From assembly GCA_017463155.1 (NCBI GenBank), contig JAFTPT010000010.1:62001-126000 (forward strand): DNA of 64,000 nucleotides, in the 5' to 3' direction. The position numbers and the translations under genes were made by a program. Positions 27,735-37,405 of this stretch are shown here, piece by piece. Each line of letters begins with the position of its first letter. Position 1 is the first letter of the stretch. Source of the stretch: Blautia sp. (GTDB taxonomy: Bacteria > Bacillota > Clostridia > Lachnospirales > Lachnospiraceae). The notes beneath the pieces are model-generated. The model was not told the origin of the DNA and made no database searches. It was given only the letters and a program-made list of their open reading frames with translations.

Positions 27735-28736
27735 ATGAGTATTATTACGGATGATATCAAGAACAACACGATCGCGCAGGTATATCTTCTGTACGGGGAA
27801 GAACAGTATCTGCTGCAGGATCATCGGGCAAAGCTTCTGGAAAACCTGATCGACCGGGATGATACCATGAATTTCAGCCGCTTCCAGGGAAAGGACATCG
27901 ATATTCCGGAAGTGATCAGCCTCTGTGAGACCATGCCTTTCTTTGCGGAACGACGGGTACTGCTGTTCGAGAATACCGGCTTTTTCAAAAACGCCTGCGA
28001 CGAGCTGGCCGATTATCTGACGGAACTGCCGGACTACCTGTACCTGGTCTTTTCGGAAGAGCAGGTGGATAAGCGGACCCGGATGTACAAGGCCGTGAGC
28101 AAGCTCGGGCGGGTGGCCGAGTTCAAGTATCTGGACGAAAAAATGCTTTTGAACTGGGTCGCCGGGATCCTGAAGAAAAACGGCCGCACGATCGACCGAA
28201 GCACGGCGGAATTGTTTCTCTCGATGGAGGGGACAGAGATGCAGACGCTCCGGATGGAGCTTGAGAAGCTGATCGGCTACACGGAAGGACGTTCCCGCGT
28301 GACAAGGGAGGATGTCGAGGCTGTCTGTACGGTCCGTACGGAGAACCGGATCTTTGACATGATCCGCGCGGTGTCGGAAAGAGACCAGAAAAAAGCACTG
28401 GCGCTCTACGACGATCTGCTGACGCTTCGGGAGCCACCGATGAAGATCCTTTTCCTGCTTGGCAGACAGTACAACCAGCTGCTGATGATCCGGGAGATGC
28501 AGCGTGCCGGCCTTTCCTTCCGGGAGATCAACGGAAAGCTGAAGCTGCCGGCCTTCGCCATGCGGACGATGACAGCCTGTGCCGAGACGTATTCCATCGG
28601 GCAGCTTAAGGAGGCGGTCCGGGATATGGTGGACGCGGAAGAGGCCGTCAAGACCGGACGGCTTTCAGACGTGATGAGTGTGGAGCTGATGATCGTCAAA
28701 TACAGTTCCCTTACAAAACAAAAGGCAGCCACATGA
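27735..28736 (+). CDS. holA: DNA polymerase III subunit delta
   Basis: A 333-residue clamp-loader subunit (YqeN/HolA type) that opens the sliding clamp during replication. It has the N-terminal AAA-like fold (VYLLYGEEQYLLQDHRAKLLENL), the EVISLCETMPFFAERRVLLFEN block and the collar domain (ILFLLGRQYNQLLMIREMQ). It lacks a functional Walker A, as usual for delta. The gene order holA then convergent rpsT is common in clostridia. A strong terminator overlaps the 3' end. Confidence 0.95.
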   Translation: MSIITDDIKNNTIAQVYLLYGEEQYLLQDHRAKLLENLIDRDDTMNFSRFQGKDIDIPEVISLCETMPFFAERRVLLFENTGFFKNACDELADYLTELPDYLYLVFSEEQVDKRTRMYKAVSKLGRVAEFKYLDEKMLLNWVAGILKKNGRTIDRSTAELFLSMEGTEMQTLRMELEKLIGYTEGRSRVTREDVEAVCTVRTENRIFDMIRAVSERDQKKALALYDDLLTLREPPMKILFLLGRQYNQLLMIREMQRAGLSFREINGKLKLPAFAMRTMTACAETYSIGQLKEAVRDMVDAEEAVKTGRLSDVMSVELMIVKYSSLTKQKAAT

Positions 28737-28755
28737 CGGTTGTGGCTGCATTTTT
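28725..28755 (+). terminator. Terminator overlapping the holA stop codon
   Basis: Perfect 9-bp stem GCAGCCACA (28725-28733) / TGTGGCTGC (28741-28749) and ATTTTTA. The holA TGA is the first codon of the loop. Confidence 0.88.
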
Positions 28756-28781
28756 ATGTAAGCGCTTAAATAAAAATTATA

Positions 28782-29045
28782 TCAGTCGATGCTGTTAACG
28801 GCTTTCGACAGGCGGGAAACCTTTCTCGCACAGTTGTTCTTGTGATATACGCCCTTGGACGTAGCCTTGCTGATCGTGGAGATCGCCTTTTTCAGAGCGT
28901 CCTCAGCGGCTGCCTTATCCTTGTTCGCAACTGCTGCTTCGACCTTCTTGATGGAAGTCTTGACTGCGGAGCGGATGGATTTGTTTCTCGCTGCTTTTGT
29001 CGCGTTGACCAGAATTCTCTTCTTTGCAGATTTGATATTTGCCAT
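28782..29045 (-). CDS. rpsT: 30S ribosomal protein S20
   Basis: An 87-residue, Lys/Ala-rich protein that binds 16S rRNA in the small subunit. It begins MANIKSAKKRILVNATKAARNKS and ends with the typical NCARKVSRLSKAVN stretch. A strong AAGGAGGTG precedes the ATG. It is transcribed alone from its own promoter with a leader of about 100 nt and converges on holA. Confidence 0.97.
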   Translation of the reverse strand: MANIKSAKKRILVNATKAARNKSIRSAVKTSIKKVEAAVANKDKAAAEDALKKAISTISKATSKGVYHKNNCARKVSRLSKAVNSID

Positions 29046-29073
29046 TGTTACACCTCCTTTGCAATATCATATT

Positions 29074-29103
29074 CCGGTGCATGCTTGCAAGTTCATGAAC
29101 CGG
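29074..29103 (-). promoter_or_regulatory. Hairpin in the rpsT leader
   Basis: CCGGT (29074-29078) and ACCGG (29099-29103) enclose an inner CTTGCAAG self-complementary stretch, within the untranslated leader. S20 autoregulates translation in some bacteria, so an RNA control element is possible. Confidence 0.3.
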
Positions 29104-29150
29104 AGTGGTGCTTATCGGAGTTGACACGGCTCCCGTAAACACGCTTAATC

Positions 29151-29179
29151 ATTTTAGTATAAAAGAAGATGCCTGTCAA
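29151..29179 (-). promoter_or_regulatory. rpsT promoter
   Basis: On the minus strand: perfect TTGACA (29179-29174), 17 bases, TAAAAT (29156-29151). This is near-consensus, as expected for a ribosomal protein gene. Confidence 0.88.
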
Positions 29180-29214
29180 GAGGTATTCTTGGCAGACAGG
29201 AAAGGAATAAAGAT

Positions 29215-29712
29215 ATGGAGATCGAACGGAAATGGATGGTAAACGGCTGGCCGGAGGGGCTTCCGCTTGAGAAGGAGGAGCTGATGCGCCAGGGATATGT
29301 GACCGTGGTGCCGACGGTGCGGATCCGTGAGGAGCGTACCGTGACGGAGGGACAGCAGAAGACAGAATTCATCCTCTGTTTTAAGTCGGCGGGAGGGCTC
29401 TCCCGGCAGGAGATCGAGTTCCCCATTGAGGAAGAAAACTTCCGGAGGGTCGAGGAACTGATCGCGCGCCCCCTGATCCCGAAGCTCCGGCGTACCTACC
29501 TGCTGCCGGACGGCCACCGGCTGGAGGTGAACCATGTGGATGAGGGGGAACCGACGGAATTCTGGTACGCCGAGATCGAATATGACACGGAGGAGGAAGC
29601 CCTCGCCTGGAAGCCGGAAAGTGATGAACTCGCGGCTTTTCTTGACGACGAAGTAACCGGGAAACCAGGACAGTCCATGGGGGCGTATTGGATGCAGACC
29701 AGGGTGATGTAA
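29215..29712 (+). CDS. CYTH-domain protein
   Basis: A 165-residue protein beginning MEIERKWMV, the EIERKW (ExExK) signature of the CYTH/triphosphate tunnel fold. Further alternating charged strands follow (TVRIREERT, CFKSAGGLSRQEIEFPI, FWYAEIEYDTEEEA). Family members hydrolyse inorganic triphosphate or act on other triphosphorylated compounds with divalent metal. The exact substrate is unknown. It diverges from rpsT, with start codons about 170 bases apart. Confidence 0.88.
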   Translation: MEIERKWMVNGWPEGLPLEKEELMRQGYVTVVPTVRIREERTVTEGQQKTEFILCFKSAGGLSRQEIEFPIEEENFRRVEELIARPLIPKLRRTYLLPDGHRLEVNHVDEGEPTEFWYAEIEYDTEEEALAWKPESDELAAFLDDEVTGKPGQSMGAYWMQTRVM

Positions 29713-29724
29713 GGTATTATATCA

Positions 29725-29763
29725 GGGCTCGCTTGCATCCCCAAGCGGCATGCAAGCGAGCCC
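29725..29763 (+). terminator. Perfect 14-bp hairpin after the CYTH gene
   Basis: GGGCTCGCTTGCAT (29725-29738) pairs perfectly with ATGCAAGCGAGCCC (29750-29763), 12 bases past the stop. CCATTTAAT follows, so the T-run is poor, but the stem is very strong. Confidence 0.65.
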
Positions 29764-29784
29764 CCATTTAATACGTTAAATTAG

Positions 29785-29814
29785 GTGACAACCTGGCGGG
29801 GGGTATGCTATAAT
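29785..29814 (+). promoter_or_regulatory. lepA promoter
   Basis: GTGACA (29785-29790), 18 bases, perfect TATAAT (29809-29814) preceded by TATGC, close to an extended -10. Confidence 0.7.
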
Positions 29815-29894
29815 ATGTTTCGATACTTTGCCGCGCGGGCTTCCTGAACGTATACCGTGGAAGGGGCGCGTAAAACAAACAGGAGGAGATCCGA

Positions 29895-31703
29895 TTGACA
29901 GACCAGAGCAGGATCCGGAATTTCTGCATTATTGCCCATATCGATCATGGTAAATCGACATTAGCGGACCGGATCATCGAAAAAACAGGACTTCTGACAG
30001 AGAGGGAGATGCAGGCCCAGATCCTGGACAACATGGATCTGGAGCGGGAGCGTGGGATCACGATCAAGTCCCAGGCCGTCCGTATCGTCTACAAAGCCAG
30101 AAACGGAGAAGAATATATCTACAACCTGATCGATACACCGGGTCATGTGGACTTCAACTATGAGGTCTCGCGGAGTCTGGCGGCCTGCGACGGCGCGATC
30201 CTGGTGGTGGATGCGGCCCAGGGGATCGAAGCCCAGACGCTGGCGAATGTGTATCTTGCACTGGATCATGATCTGGATGTGCTTCCGGTGATCAACAAGA
30301 TCGACCTGCCGAGCGCACAGCCGGAAAGGGTCATCAATGAGATCGAGGACGTGATCGGGCTGGAGGCCCAGGACGCACCGCGGATCTCCGCCAAGACGGG
30401 CGAGAACGTGGACGAGGTCCTCGAAGCGATCGCGGAGCGTATCCCCGCCCCGAACGGTGACCCGGACGCGCCCCTGAAGGCGCTGATCTTTGATTCGGTG
30501 TATGATTCCTACAAGGGAGTCATCGTTTTTATCCGGGTGATGGACGGTGTTGTCCGCAAAGGAACGCCGATCCGGATGATGGCCACCGGCTTTACCACGG
30601 AGGTGGTGGAGGTCGGTTATTTCGGCGCGGGGCAGTTTATCCCCTGTGACGAGCTGGGAGCCGGCATGGTCGGTTATCTGACGGCCAGCATCAAAAATGT
30701 ACGGGATACCCGTGTGGGCGATACCGTGACGAATGATGCCAGCCCCTGCGCGGAGGCGCTGCCGGGCTACAAAAAAGTCAACCCGATGGTCTACTGCGGC
30801 ATGTACCCGGCGGACGGCGCCAGGTACGGAGATCTGCGGGACGCCCTCGAAAAGCTGCAGCTCAACGACGCGTCACTCTTTTACGAACCGGAGACGTCCG
30901 TGGCGCTGGGCTTCGGATTCCGTTGCGGTTTCCTGGGGCTTCTTCATCTGGAGATCATCCAGGAACGGCTGGAAAGAGAATACAATCTTGACCTTGTGAC
31001 GACAGCGCCAAGCGTTATCTACAAGGTACATAAGACCGACGGGACTGTGATTGACCTGACCAACCCGACCAATCTCCCGGATCCCTCGGAGATCGAATAT
31101 ATGGAGGAACCGCTGGTCAACGCCGAGATCATGGTGACCACGGAGTTCATCGGTCCGATCATGGATCTGTGCCAGGAACGAAGGGGCCAGTACCAGGGAA
31201 TGGAATATATCGAGGAGACCAGGGCGGTCCTTCGCTACAAGCTTCCTCTCAATGAGATCATCTATGATTTCTTTGACGCTCTGAAATCCCGCTCCAGAGG
31301 CTACGCGTCCCTGGATTACGAGCTGTGCGGGTACGAGAGGAGCGAGCTGGTCAAGCTTGATATCCTGGTCAACAAGGAAGAAGTGGACGCTCTTTCGTTT
31401 ATCGTGCATGGAGCTACGGCCTATGAACGCGGACGGAAGATGTGTGAAAAGCTGAAGGAGGAGATCCCGAGACAGCTCTTTGAGATCCCGATCCAGGCCG
31501 CCATCGGCAGCAAGATCATCGCCCGGGAGACCGTGAAGGCTCTCCGCAAGGATGTGCTTGCCAAGTGCTATGGCGGTGATATCACACGAAAAAAGAAGCT
31601 GCTCGAAAAGCAGAAAGAAGGAAAGAAGCGGATGCGCCAGGTCGGTAATGTGGAGATTCCGCAGAAGGCCTTCATGAGTGTGCTGAAGCTGGATGACAAC
31701 TAA
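29895..31703 (+). CDS. lepA: Elongation factor 4 (LepA), ribosome back-translocating GTPase
   Basis: A 602-residue translational GTPase with G1 [10 protein letters not shown]3 DTPGHVDF and G4 NKID, followed by EF-G-like domains and the LepA-specific C-terminus ([22 protein letters not shown]). It starts with TTG at 29895 after AGGAGGAGA, and the residues match family N-termini ([17 protein letters not shown]). It acts on stalled or mis-translocated ribosomes. lepA followed by hemW is a conserved Firmicute pair; here a small lipoprotein gene lies between. Confidence 0.97.
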   Translation: MTDQSRIRNFCIIAHIDHGKSTLADRIIEKTGLLTEREMQAQILDNMDLERERGITIKSQAVRIVYKARNGEEYIYNLIDTPGHVDFNYEVSRSLAACDGAILVVDAAQGIEAQTLANVYLALDHDLDVLPVINKIDLPSAQPERVINEIEDVIGLEAQDAPRISAKTGENVDEVLEAIAERIPAPNGDPDAPLKALIFDSVYDSYKGVIVFIRVMDGVVRKGTPIRMMATGFTTEVVEVGYFGAGQFIPCDELGAGMVGYLTASIKNVRDTRVGDTVTNDASPCAEALPGYKKVNPMVYCGMYPADGARYGDLRDALEKLQLNDASLFYEPETSVALGFGFRCGFLGLLHLEIIQERLEREYNLDLVTTAPSVIYKVHKTDGTVIDLTNPTNLPDPSEIEYMEEPLVNAEIMVTTEFIGPIMDLCQERRGQYQGMEYIEETRAVLRYKLPLNEIIYDFFDALKSRSRGYASLDYELCGYERSELVKLDILVNKEEVDALSFIVHGATAYERGRKMCEKLKEEIPRQLFEIPIQAAIGSKIIARETVKALRKDVLAKCYGGDITRKKKLLEKQKEGKKRMRQVGNVEIPQKAFMSVLKLDDN

Positions 31704-31727
31704 GTAAGCGGAGGTCCTGACACTGAT

Positions 31728-31958
31728 ATGAAAAGCAGAATGATCGGTATCATGGGTATAGTGCTGCTCTGCCTGGCCGCTTCCGGCTGCGGCGGGAGCA
31801 AAAAAGAGGCAGATAAGGAATCGACGGAAGTGATGCAGCTGACGATCACGCCCCAGGCGACGCCGACGCCGGAACCGGAGGAGCTTCATCCGGAGGCGGT
31901 CGTGTCGAACGGGGGGACCACGATGATCAATGAATATCTGATGGGGCAGTCATCATGA
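31728..31958 (+). CDS. Small predicted lipoprotein
   Basis: A 76-residue protein with signal helix IGIMGIVLLCLAASGC; the lipobox LAASGC has Cys at ~21. The mature part is short, with a TPTPEPEE stretch and no recognised fold. It overlaps hemW by four bases (ATGA), so the two are co-translated. I do not recognise a family. Confidence 0.65.
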   Translation: MKSRMIGIMGIVLLCLAASGCGGSKKEADKESTEVMQLTITPQATPTPEPEELHPEAVVSNGGTTMINEYLMGQSS

Positions 31959-33115
31959 AGGACAGCGGCGATCAGACGCTCGAAATATATATCCACATTC
32001 CGTTTTGTATCAAAAAATGCGCGTACTGCGATTTTCTGTCGGGACCGGCTTCCGTGTCCCGGCAGAATCTTTATCTGCGGGCATTGACCCGGGAGATCCG
32101 GGAGCGTAAAGACGGAACGGGCCGCAGGGTTTCCAGCGTTTTTATCGGGGGCGGAACGCCATCCGTTCTTTCGGGGGAACAGCTGCTTCCCGTCATGGAG
32201 GCAGTCCGGGAAACATTCACCGTCCTGCCGGAAGCGGAGATCACCATCGAGGCGAATCCGGGTACACTTGACCGTGAAAAGCTGGCCGCATACCGGCGGA
32301 TGGGGATCAACCGGCTCAGCATCGGGCTGCAGTCCGCAAAGGACGATCTTCTTAAGAAGCTTGGCCGGATCCATGATTATGAGACTTTTGTTAAGACCTG
32401 GCTTCTGGCGCGGGAAGAAGGCTTCCGGAACTGTAATGTGGACCTGATGTTCGCGATCCCCGGGCAGAGCCCGGAGGACTGGCAGGCGACACTCCGGACC
32501 GTAGCGGCTCTTTCGCCGGAGCATATTTCGGCCTACAGCCTGATCGTGGAGCCGGGAACGCCTTTTGCCGGCATGGACCTTGCTCTTCCCGATGAGGACA
32601 CGGAGTATGCCATGTACGAGGATACGGCCCGGATCCTCGGAGAATACGGGTACCGGCAGTACGAGATCTCCAATTATGCCCGCGACGGCTTTGCCTGCAG
32701 GCACAACATCGGCTACTGGCAGCGGAAGGAATATCTGGGCTTCGGCCTCGGAGCGGCCTCGCTTTTTAAGGAAGTGCGGTACCGGAACACGGTGGATCCG
32801 GATACCTACAGCCGGGTCTGGGGAGAGGACGGTGCCGTTCCGGACAGGAGAACCGCCGGACAGTATGAGGAGGTCACGCCGCTCACCGAACCGGACCGGA
32901 TGGCGGAATTCATGTTTCTGGGCCTCCGCATGACGGAAGGCGTGTCCGGGCAGGCGTTTGAGCAGCAGTTCGGAAAGCCGCTCACAGCGGTGTACGGGCC
33001 CGTGATCGACAAATACCGTTCGCTGGGATTGCTGGCGGAAGAGAACGGGCGGATCCTCCTGACCCGTCCCGGCATCCACGTCAGCAACACCATCATGGCG
33101 GATTTCCTGTTATAA
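31955..33115 (+). CDS. hemW: HemW-type radical SAM heme chaperone
   Basis: A 386-residue radical SAM protein (formerly called oxygen-independent coproporphyrinogen oxidase-like). The cluster motif is CIKKCAYCDF (C-x3-C-x2-C), with GGGTPS and the glycine-rich SAM region, plus a C-terminal HemW domain. The cysteine pattern C-x3-C-x2-C without an extra Cys fits HemW rather than HemN. HemW binds heme and hands it to target proteins. It overlaps the lipoprotein gene upstream and ends at the SOS-controlled uvrA promoter. Confidence 0.92.
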   Translation: MKDSGDQTLEIYIHIPFCIKKCAYCDFLSGPASVSRQNLYLRALTREIRERKDGTGRRVSSVFIGGGTPSVLSGEQLLPVMEAVRETFTVLPEAEITIEANPGTLDREKLAAYRRMGINRLSIGLQSAKDDLLKKLGRIHDYETFVKTWLLAREEGFRNCNVDLMFAIPGQSPEDWQATLRTVAALSPEHISAYSLIVEPGTPFAGMDLALPDEDTEYAMYEDTARILGEYGYRQYEISNYARDGFACRHNIGYWQRKEYLGFGLGAASLFKEVRYRNTVDPDTYSRVWGEDGAVPDRRTAGQYEEVTPLTEPDRMAEFMFLGLRMTEGVSGQAFEQQFGKPLTAVYGPVIDKYRSLGLLAEENGRILLTRPGIHVSNTIMADFLL

Positions 33116-33123
33116 AATACCAC

Positions 33124-33152
33124 TTGCCGAACATATGTTCGTATGATATAAT
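33124..33152 (+). promoter_or_regulatory. uvrA promoter
   Basis: TTGCCG (33124-33129), 17 bases, perfect TATAAT (33147-33152). Confidence 0.85.
33128..33141 (+). promoter_or_regulatory. LexA (SOS) operator of uvrA
   Basis: CGAACATATGTTCG is a perfect palindrome and an exact match to the Bacillus-type LexA box CGAACRNRYGTTYG. It sits over the -35 end and the spacer, so LexA would block the promoter until DNA damage. Confidence 0.93.
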
Positions 33153-33218
33153 AACTGTACCTTTTGAAATAAACCCTGTAAAAGCAGATTGCGGCGCAGC
33201 GTTCCCAAGGAGACAAGC

Positions 33219-33257
33219 GTGGTCGTTGGCAGCCGCCATATCCTGCGTACCCTTTAG
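33219..33257 (+). CDS. Possible 12-codon leader ORF before uvrA
   Basis: AAGGAG (33207-33212) lies 6 bases before GTG (33219). The frame reads [12 protein letters not shown] and stops at 33257, about 50 bases before uvrA. The uvrA leader is about 150 nt, long enough for such an element. Only the ribosome site supports it. Confidence 0.2.
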   Translation: MVVGSRHILRTL

Positions 33258-33307
33258 CGCTTTCAAATGAACGTTATGAATGTGAATCATTCGTTTTGGA
33301 GGAATAT

Positions 33308-36157
33308 ATGACAGCTGATACTTCCCGCAAGCATTTCATCCGCATCCGCGGGGCAAACGAGAATAATCTCAAAAACCTGAGCGTCGACATCCCCAGGGAC
33401 CAGTTCGTGGTCCTGACGGGTCTCAGCGGCTCGGGCAAATCATCCCTCGCCTTCGACACGATCTATGCCGAGGGCCAAAGGCGCTACATGGAATCCCTGT
33501 CCTCCTACGCACGGCAGTTCCTCGGCCAGATGGAAAAACCGGACGTGGAGAGTATCGAGGGCCTCCCCCCGGCCATCTCCATCGATCAGAAATCCACCAA
33601 CCGGAATCCCCGGTCGACGGTCGGGACTGTGACCGAGATCTACGACTACTTCCGTCTGCTCTATGCAAGGGTGGGGATCCCCCACTGTCCGAAGTGCGGA
33701 CGTGAGATCAGCCGCCAGACCGTGGACCAGATGGTCGACCAGATCATGGCGCTTCCGGAAAGGACACGGATCCAGCTGCTGGCACCGGTGGTACGGGGCC
33801 GCAAGGGCACCCATGCCAAGCTTCTCGAGCATGCCCGCCGCAGCGGGTATGTCCGGGTGCATATCGACGGAATCATGTATGAACTCTCCGAGGAGATCAA
33901 CCTGGATAAAAACATCAAGCACACCATCGCCATCGTCGTGGACCGTCTGGTGGTAAAGGAAGGGATCGAAAAACGGCTTGCCGATTCCATCGAGACCGTT
34001 CTGGACCTTTCGGACGGGCTGCTGGTGGTGGACACGCTGGATGGGGAGTACCTGAATTTCAGCCAGAGCTTTTCCTGCCCGGACTGCGGGATCAGCGTGG
34101 ACGAGGTGGAGCCCAGGAGCTTTTCCTTCAACAATCCCTTTGGCGCGTGTCCGGACTGTGCCGGCCTCGGCTACAAGATGGAATTCGATCCGGACCTGAT
34201 GATCCCGGATCCGGGCCTCAGCATCTCGCAGGGCGCGATCACGGTGATGGGCTGGCAGTCCTCCACGGACAAAGGCAGCTTCTCCCACGCCCTTCTGGAG
34301 GCACTGGCAAAGGAATATCATTTCAGCCTGGATACACCTTTTGAAAAATACCCGGAGGAGATCCGGGAGATACTTCTGCGCGGGACGGGCGGCCGTTCCG
34401 TCAAGGTGCACTACAAAGGGCAGCGCGGCGAGGGCGTCTATGACGTGGCCTTCCCCGGACTGATCCGCAATGTGGAGCAGCGCTACCGGGAGACCGGCTC
34501 GGAGACCATGAAACAGGAATACGAATCCTTTATGCGGATCACGCCCTGTACGACCTGCCACGGGCAGAGGCTCAAACAGGAGTCTCTGGCGGTGACCGTG
34601 GCGGACAAGAATATCTATGAGATCACGCAGCTGTCGGTGGACAGGCTGCTGGCTTTTCTGGAGGAGATGAAGCTCACACCCCAGCAGGAGCTGATCGGTA
34701 AGCAGATCCTGAAGGAGATACGCGCCCGTGTCCGTTTTCTGTCGGACGTGGGTCTTGACTACCTGTCCCTGGGAAGGGCGACAGGTACGCTGTCGGGCGG
34801 GGAGGCCCAGCGGATCCGGCTTGCCACGCAGATCGGTTCCGGCCTGGTCGGCGTTGCCTACATCCTGGATGAACCCAGCATCGGCCTGCACCAGCGGGAC
34901 AACGACAAGCTGCTCAGTTCTCTCATGAAGCTCCGGGACCTCGGAAACACCCTGATCGTGGTGGAGCATGACGAGGATACCATGCGCGCCGCGGACTGCG
35001 TTGTGGACATCGGCCCGGGGGCCGGCGAACACGGCGGAGAGCTTGTGGCCATGGGCACGGCGGAGGACCTGATCCGGGAGGAAAAGTCGATCACCGGCGC
35101 CTACCTCGGCGGCCGCCTCCGGATCCCCGTACCCACCGAGCGCAAAAAGCCGTCCGGCTTTATCAAGATCCGCGGAGCCAGGGAGAACAATCTTAAAAAC
35201 ATTGACGTGGAGATCCCGCTGGGGGTGATGACCTGTGTCACCGGCGTATCCGGCTCAGGCAAGAGTTCGCTGATCAACGAGATCCTGTACAAGCACCTGG
35301 CGCGGAAGCTCAACCACGCACGGATCATCGCCGGCAGGCACGACGGCGTGGACGGGATCGAACAGCTGGACAAGGTGATCAATATCGACCAGTCCCCCAT
35401 CGGACGGACGCCCCGCTCCAATCCGGCTACCTACACGGGTGTTTTTGACCAGATCCGGGATCTTTTCGCTTCCACGGCGGACGCAAAGGCACGAGGCTAC
35501 AGCAAGGGCCGCTTCAGCTTCAATGTCAAGGGCGGCCGGTGCGAGGCCTGCAGCGGCGACGGTATCCTGAAGATCGAGATGCACTTCCTGCCGGATGTGT
35601 ATGTGCCCTGCGAGGTCTGCAAGGGCAAGCGCTACAACCGGGAGACACTGGAGGTACGCTACAAGGACAAGAACATCTACGATGTACTGAACATGACGGT
35701 GGAGGAGGCATTGCCCTTCTTTGAAAACCTGCCCTCCATCCGCCGCAAGATCGAGACGCTGAACGACGTGGGCCTGGGTTATATCCGGCTCGGCCAGCCC
35801 TCGACCACTCTCTCCGGGGGCGAAGCCCAGCGGATCAAACTCGCGACGGAGCTCAGCCGGAGGAGCACCGGACGGACGATCTACATTCTGGACGAGCCCA
35901 CCACGGGCCTTCATTTTGCGGATGTCCACAAGCTGGTGACCATCCTCAAGCGTCTTGCCGAAGGCGGCAATACGGTGGTAGTCATCGAACACAATCTCGA
36001 CGTGATCAAGACCGCGGATTACATTATCGATATGGGTCCCGAGGGCGGTGACCGCGGCGGTACGGTGGTCACGCAGGGTACGCCGGAGGAGATCGCGCAG
36101 GTTCCGGAGTCCTTTACGGGACAGTATATCCGCAAGATGCTCACGCAGCAGTCCTGA
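33308..36157 (+). CDS. uvrA: Excinuclease ABC subunit A
   Basis: A 949-residue DNA-damage-recognition ATPase of nucleotide excision repair. Two ATPase halves have Walker [13 protein letters not shown] and [12 protein letters not shown] and signature motifs LSGGEAQRI. Zinc modules are of CPDC...CPDC and CEAC...CEVC type. I use the ATG at 33308 after TTGGAGGA; a TTG at 33296 is in frame but sits within that ribosome site. A LexA box controls it. uvrB and uvrC are not in the window. Confidence 0.97.
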   Translation: MTADTSRKHFIRIRGANENNLKNLSVDIPRDQFVVLTGLSGSGKSSLAFDTIYAEGQRRYMESLSSYARQFLGQMEKPDVESIEGLPPAISIDQKSTNRNPRSTVGTVTEIYDYFRLLYARVGIPHCPKCGREISRQTVDQMVDQIMALPERTRIQLLAPVVRGRKGTHAKLLEHARRSGYVRVHIDGIMYELSEEINLDKNIKHTIAIVVDRLVVKEGIEKRLADSIETVLDLSDGLLVVDTLDGEYLNFSQSFSCPDCGISVDEVEPRSFSFNNPFGACPDCAGLGYKMEFDPDLMIPDPGLSISQGAITVMGWQSSTDKGSFSHALLEALAKEYHFSLDTPFEKYPEEIREILLRGTGGRSVKVHYKGQRGEGVYDVAFPGLIRNVEQRYRETGSETMKQEYESFMRITPCTTCHGQRLKQESLAVTVADKNIYEITQLSVDRLLAFLEEMKLTPQQELIGKQILKEIRARVRFLSDVGLDYLSLGRATGTLSGGEAQRIRLATQIGSGLVGVAYILDEPSIGLHQRDNDKLLSSLMKLRDLGNTLIVVEHDEDTMRAADCVVDIGPGAGEHGGELVAMGTAEDLIREEKSITGAYLGGRLRIPVPTERKKPSGFIKIRGARENNLKNIDVEIPLGVMTCVTGVSGSGKSSLINEILYKHLARKLNHARIIAGRHDGVDGIEQLDKVINIDQSPIGRTPRSNPATYTGVFDQIRDLFASTADAKARGYSKGRFSFNVKGGRCEACSGDGILKIEMHFLPDVYVPCEVCKGKRYNRETLEVRYKDKNIYDVLNMTVEEALPFFENLPSIRRKIETLNDVGLGYIRLGQPSTTLSGGEAQRIKLATELSRRSTGRTIYILDEPTTGLHFADVHKLVTILKRLAEGGNTVVVIEHNLDVIKTADYIIDMGPEGGDRGGTVVTQGTPEEIAQVPESFTGQYIRKMLTQQS

Positions 36158-36232
36158 ACAGAATAAACCACAGACGCAAAGCGTGTCGAAAGATAGCATA
36201 CGATTGTGCTTTTCTTTTGGCACGTTTTCCTA

Positions 36233-36302
36233 TATAATGATACAAAAGCCAAAAGTGCAGGCACGACGTGTGAGAAGACTTTTGGCGCTGTGATCATATA
36301 AT
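36233..36302 (+). promoter_or_regulatory. Two -10 boxes with a repeated CTTTTGGC element before the MreB-like gene
   Basis: Perfect TATAAT occurs at 36233-36238 and 36297-36302, each with CTTTTGGC 10-11 bases upstream and neither with a good -35. An inverted copy (GCCAAAAG) sits between them and can pair with the second direct copy. Confidence 0.45.
36275..36291 (+). promoter_or_regulatory. Second copy of the 17-base AAGACTTTTGGCGCTGT motif
   Basis: Exact copy of 17448-17464; it ends six bases before the TATAAT at 36297 and can pair with an inverted GCCAAAAGT at 36247-36255. Confidence 0.35.
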
Positions 36303-36330
36303 GAAAAAAACAACAGTCAGGGGGAGTTGT

Positions 36331-37320
36331 ATGCCGGCCAGCGATATCGGGATCGATCTCGGAACAAGAAACAGCCTGGTCTATACAACGGCCAAGGGAG
36401 TTGTCCTGTCGGAGCCTTCCGTGGTCGTCTATGACAAAAATACAGAGAGGATCCGTGCGATCGGCGAGGAAGCCCGCCAGATGGCCGGTCATCTCAATTC
36501 GAATATGGAGATCATCTGGCCGATCCGCCAGGGGACCATCGTCGATTACGTGGTGATGGAGAAAATGCTCAAGTTCTTTATCTCCAAAGCCATGGGGCGG
36601 CGGGCGTTCCGTAAACCCAGGATCACGGTATGTGTGCCCAGCGGGATCACGGAGATCGAGCGCAAGGCCGTCGAGGAAGCCACCTACCAGTCCGGCGCCA
36701 GACATGTGTATCTGGCCAAGGCACCGATCGCTTCCGCCATCGGCGCCGGGATCGATATCCTGAAGCCCTTCGGGAACATGATCGTGGATATCGGCGCGGG
36801 GACGACGGATGTGGCAGTCCTTTCCATCGGGGGCATTGTGGTGCAGAATACCATCAAAGTCGCCGGCGACCAGTTCAGCCAGGCGATCATGCGGTATGTG
36901 AGGGAAAAGCACAGCCTGTTCATCGGCGAGGATACGGCGGAGAGCATGAAGCTCCGCATCGGTACAGCCAGCAGCCAGGCGGATCCGCGCACCATGGAGA
37001 TCAAAGGACGGAACGTGATCACGGGTCTTCCGAAGGTAACGGTCCTTTCCTCGGAGGAGATGCGTATCGCCATGAAGGAGCCGCTCTCCCAGATCGTGGA
37101 AGCGATCCAGAGCGTTCTGGAGAAAACGCCTCCGGAGCTGGCCGCGGACATCGTATCCAGAGGGATCGTCCTGACCGGCGGAGGAGCGCTTCTGCACGGC
37201 ATGGACACCCTGATCGAGGAGGAGACGGGCGTCAACACCATGACTGCACAGGATGCCAAGACCGCGGCTGTGGTCGGTACGGGCAAATATGCGGAGGTCA
37301 TGGCAAAGATCGAAGGATGA
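36331..37320 (+). CDS. MreB-family actin-like cell-shape protein
   Basis: A 329-residue actin-fold ATPase. Phosphate-1 is seen in SDIGIDLGTRNSLVY, phosphate-2 in IVDIGAGTTDVAVLS and the adenosine motif in GIVLTGGGALLHG. The family polymerises under the membrane and guides wall synthesis. Its isolation from mreCD suggests an Mbl- or MreBH-type paralogue rather than the mreBCD copy. The ATG at 36331 follows AGGGGGAG and aligns with family N-termini; the ATG at 36301 falls inside a -10 box. Confidence 0.92.
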   Translation: MPASDIGIDLGTRNSLVYTTAKGVVLSEPSVVVYDKNTERIRAIGEEARQMAGHLNSNMEIIWPIRQGTIVDYVVMEKMLKFFISKAMGRRAFRKPRITVCVPSGITEIERKAVEEATYQSGARHVYLAKAPIASAIGAGIDILKPFGNMIVDIGAGTTDVAVLSIGGIVVQNTIKVAGDQFSQAIMRYVREKHSLFIGEDTAESMKLRIGTASSQADPRTMEIKGRNVITGLPKVTVLSSEEMRIAMKEPLSQIVEAIQSVLEKTPPELAADIVSRGIVLTGGGALLHGMDTLIEEETGVNTMTAQDAKTAAVVGTGKYAEVMAKIEG

Positions 37321-37343
37321 GGGCTGTTGCGGCGCAACAGCCC
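37321..37343 (+). terminator. Terminator after the MreB-like gene
   Basis: Perfect 10-bp stem GGGCTGTTGC / GCAACAGCCC with a 3-base loop, immediately after the stop codon, then TTCTATATTTC. A second smaller hairpin (CGCAC 37354-37358 / GTGCG 37370-37374) follows. Confidence 0.78.
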
Positions 37344-37405
37344 TTCTATATTTCGCACGTGGGAAACATGTGCGTTCTGCTATAAGGTAGAGGAGTAGTA
37401 CATCG

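Noticed and set aside
33440-35032. Minus-strand open frame of 530 codons opposite uvrA
   Set aside because: Antisense shadow of an intact, conserved uvrA.
36217-36232. TGGCAC reminiscent of a sigma-54 -24 element
   Set aside because: No TTGC at the -12 position and no enhancer-binding regulator nearby.
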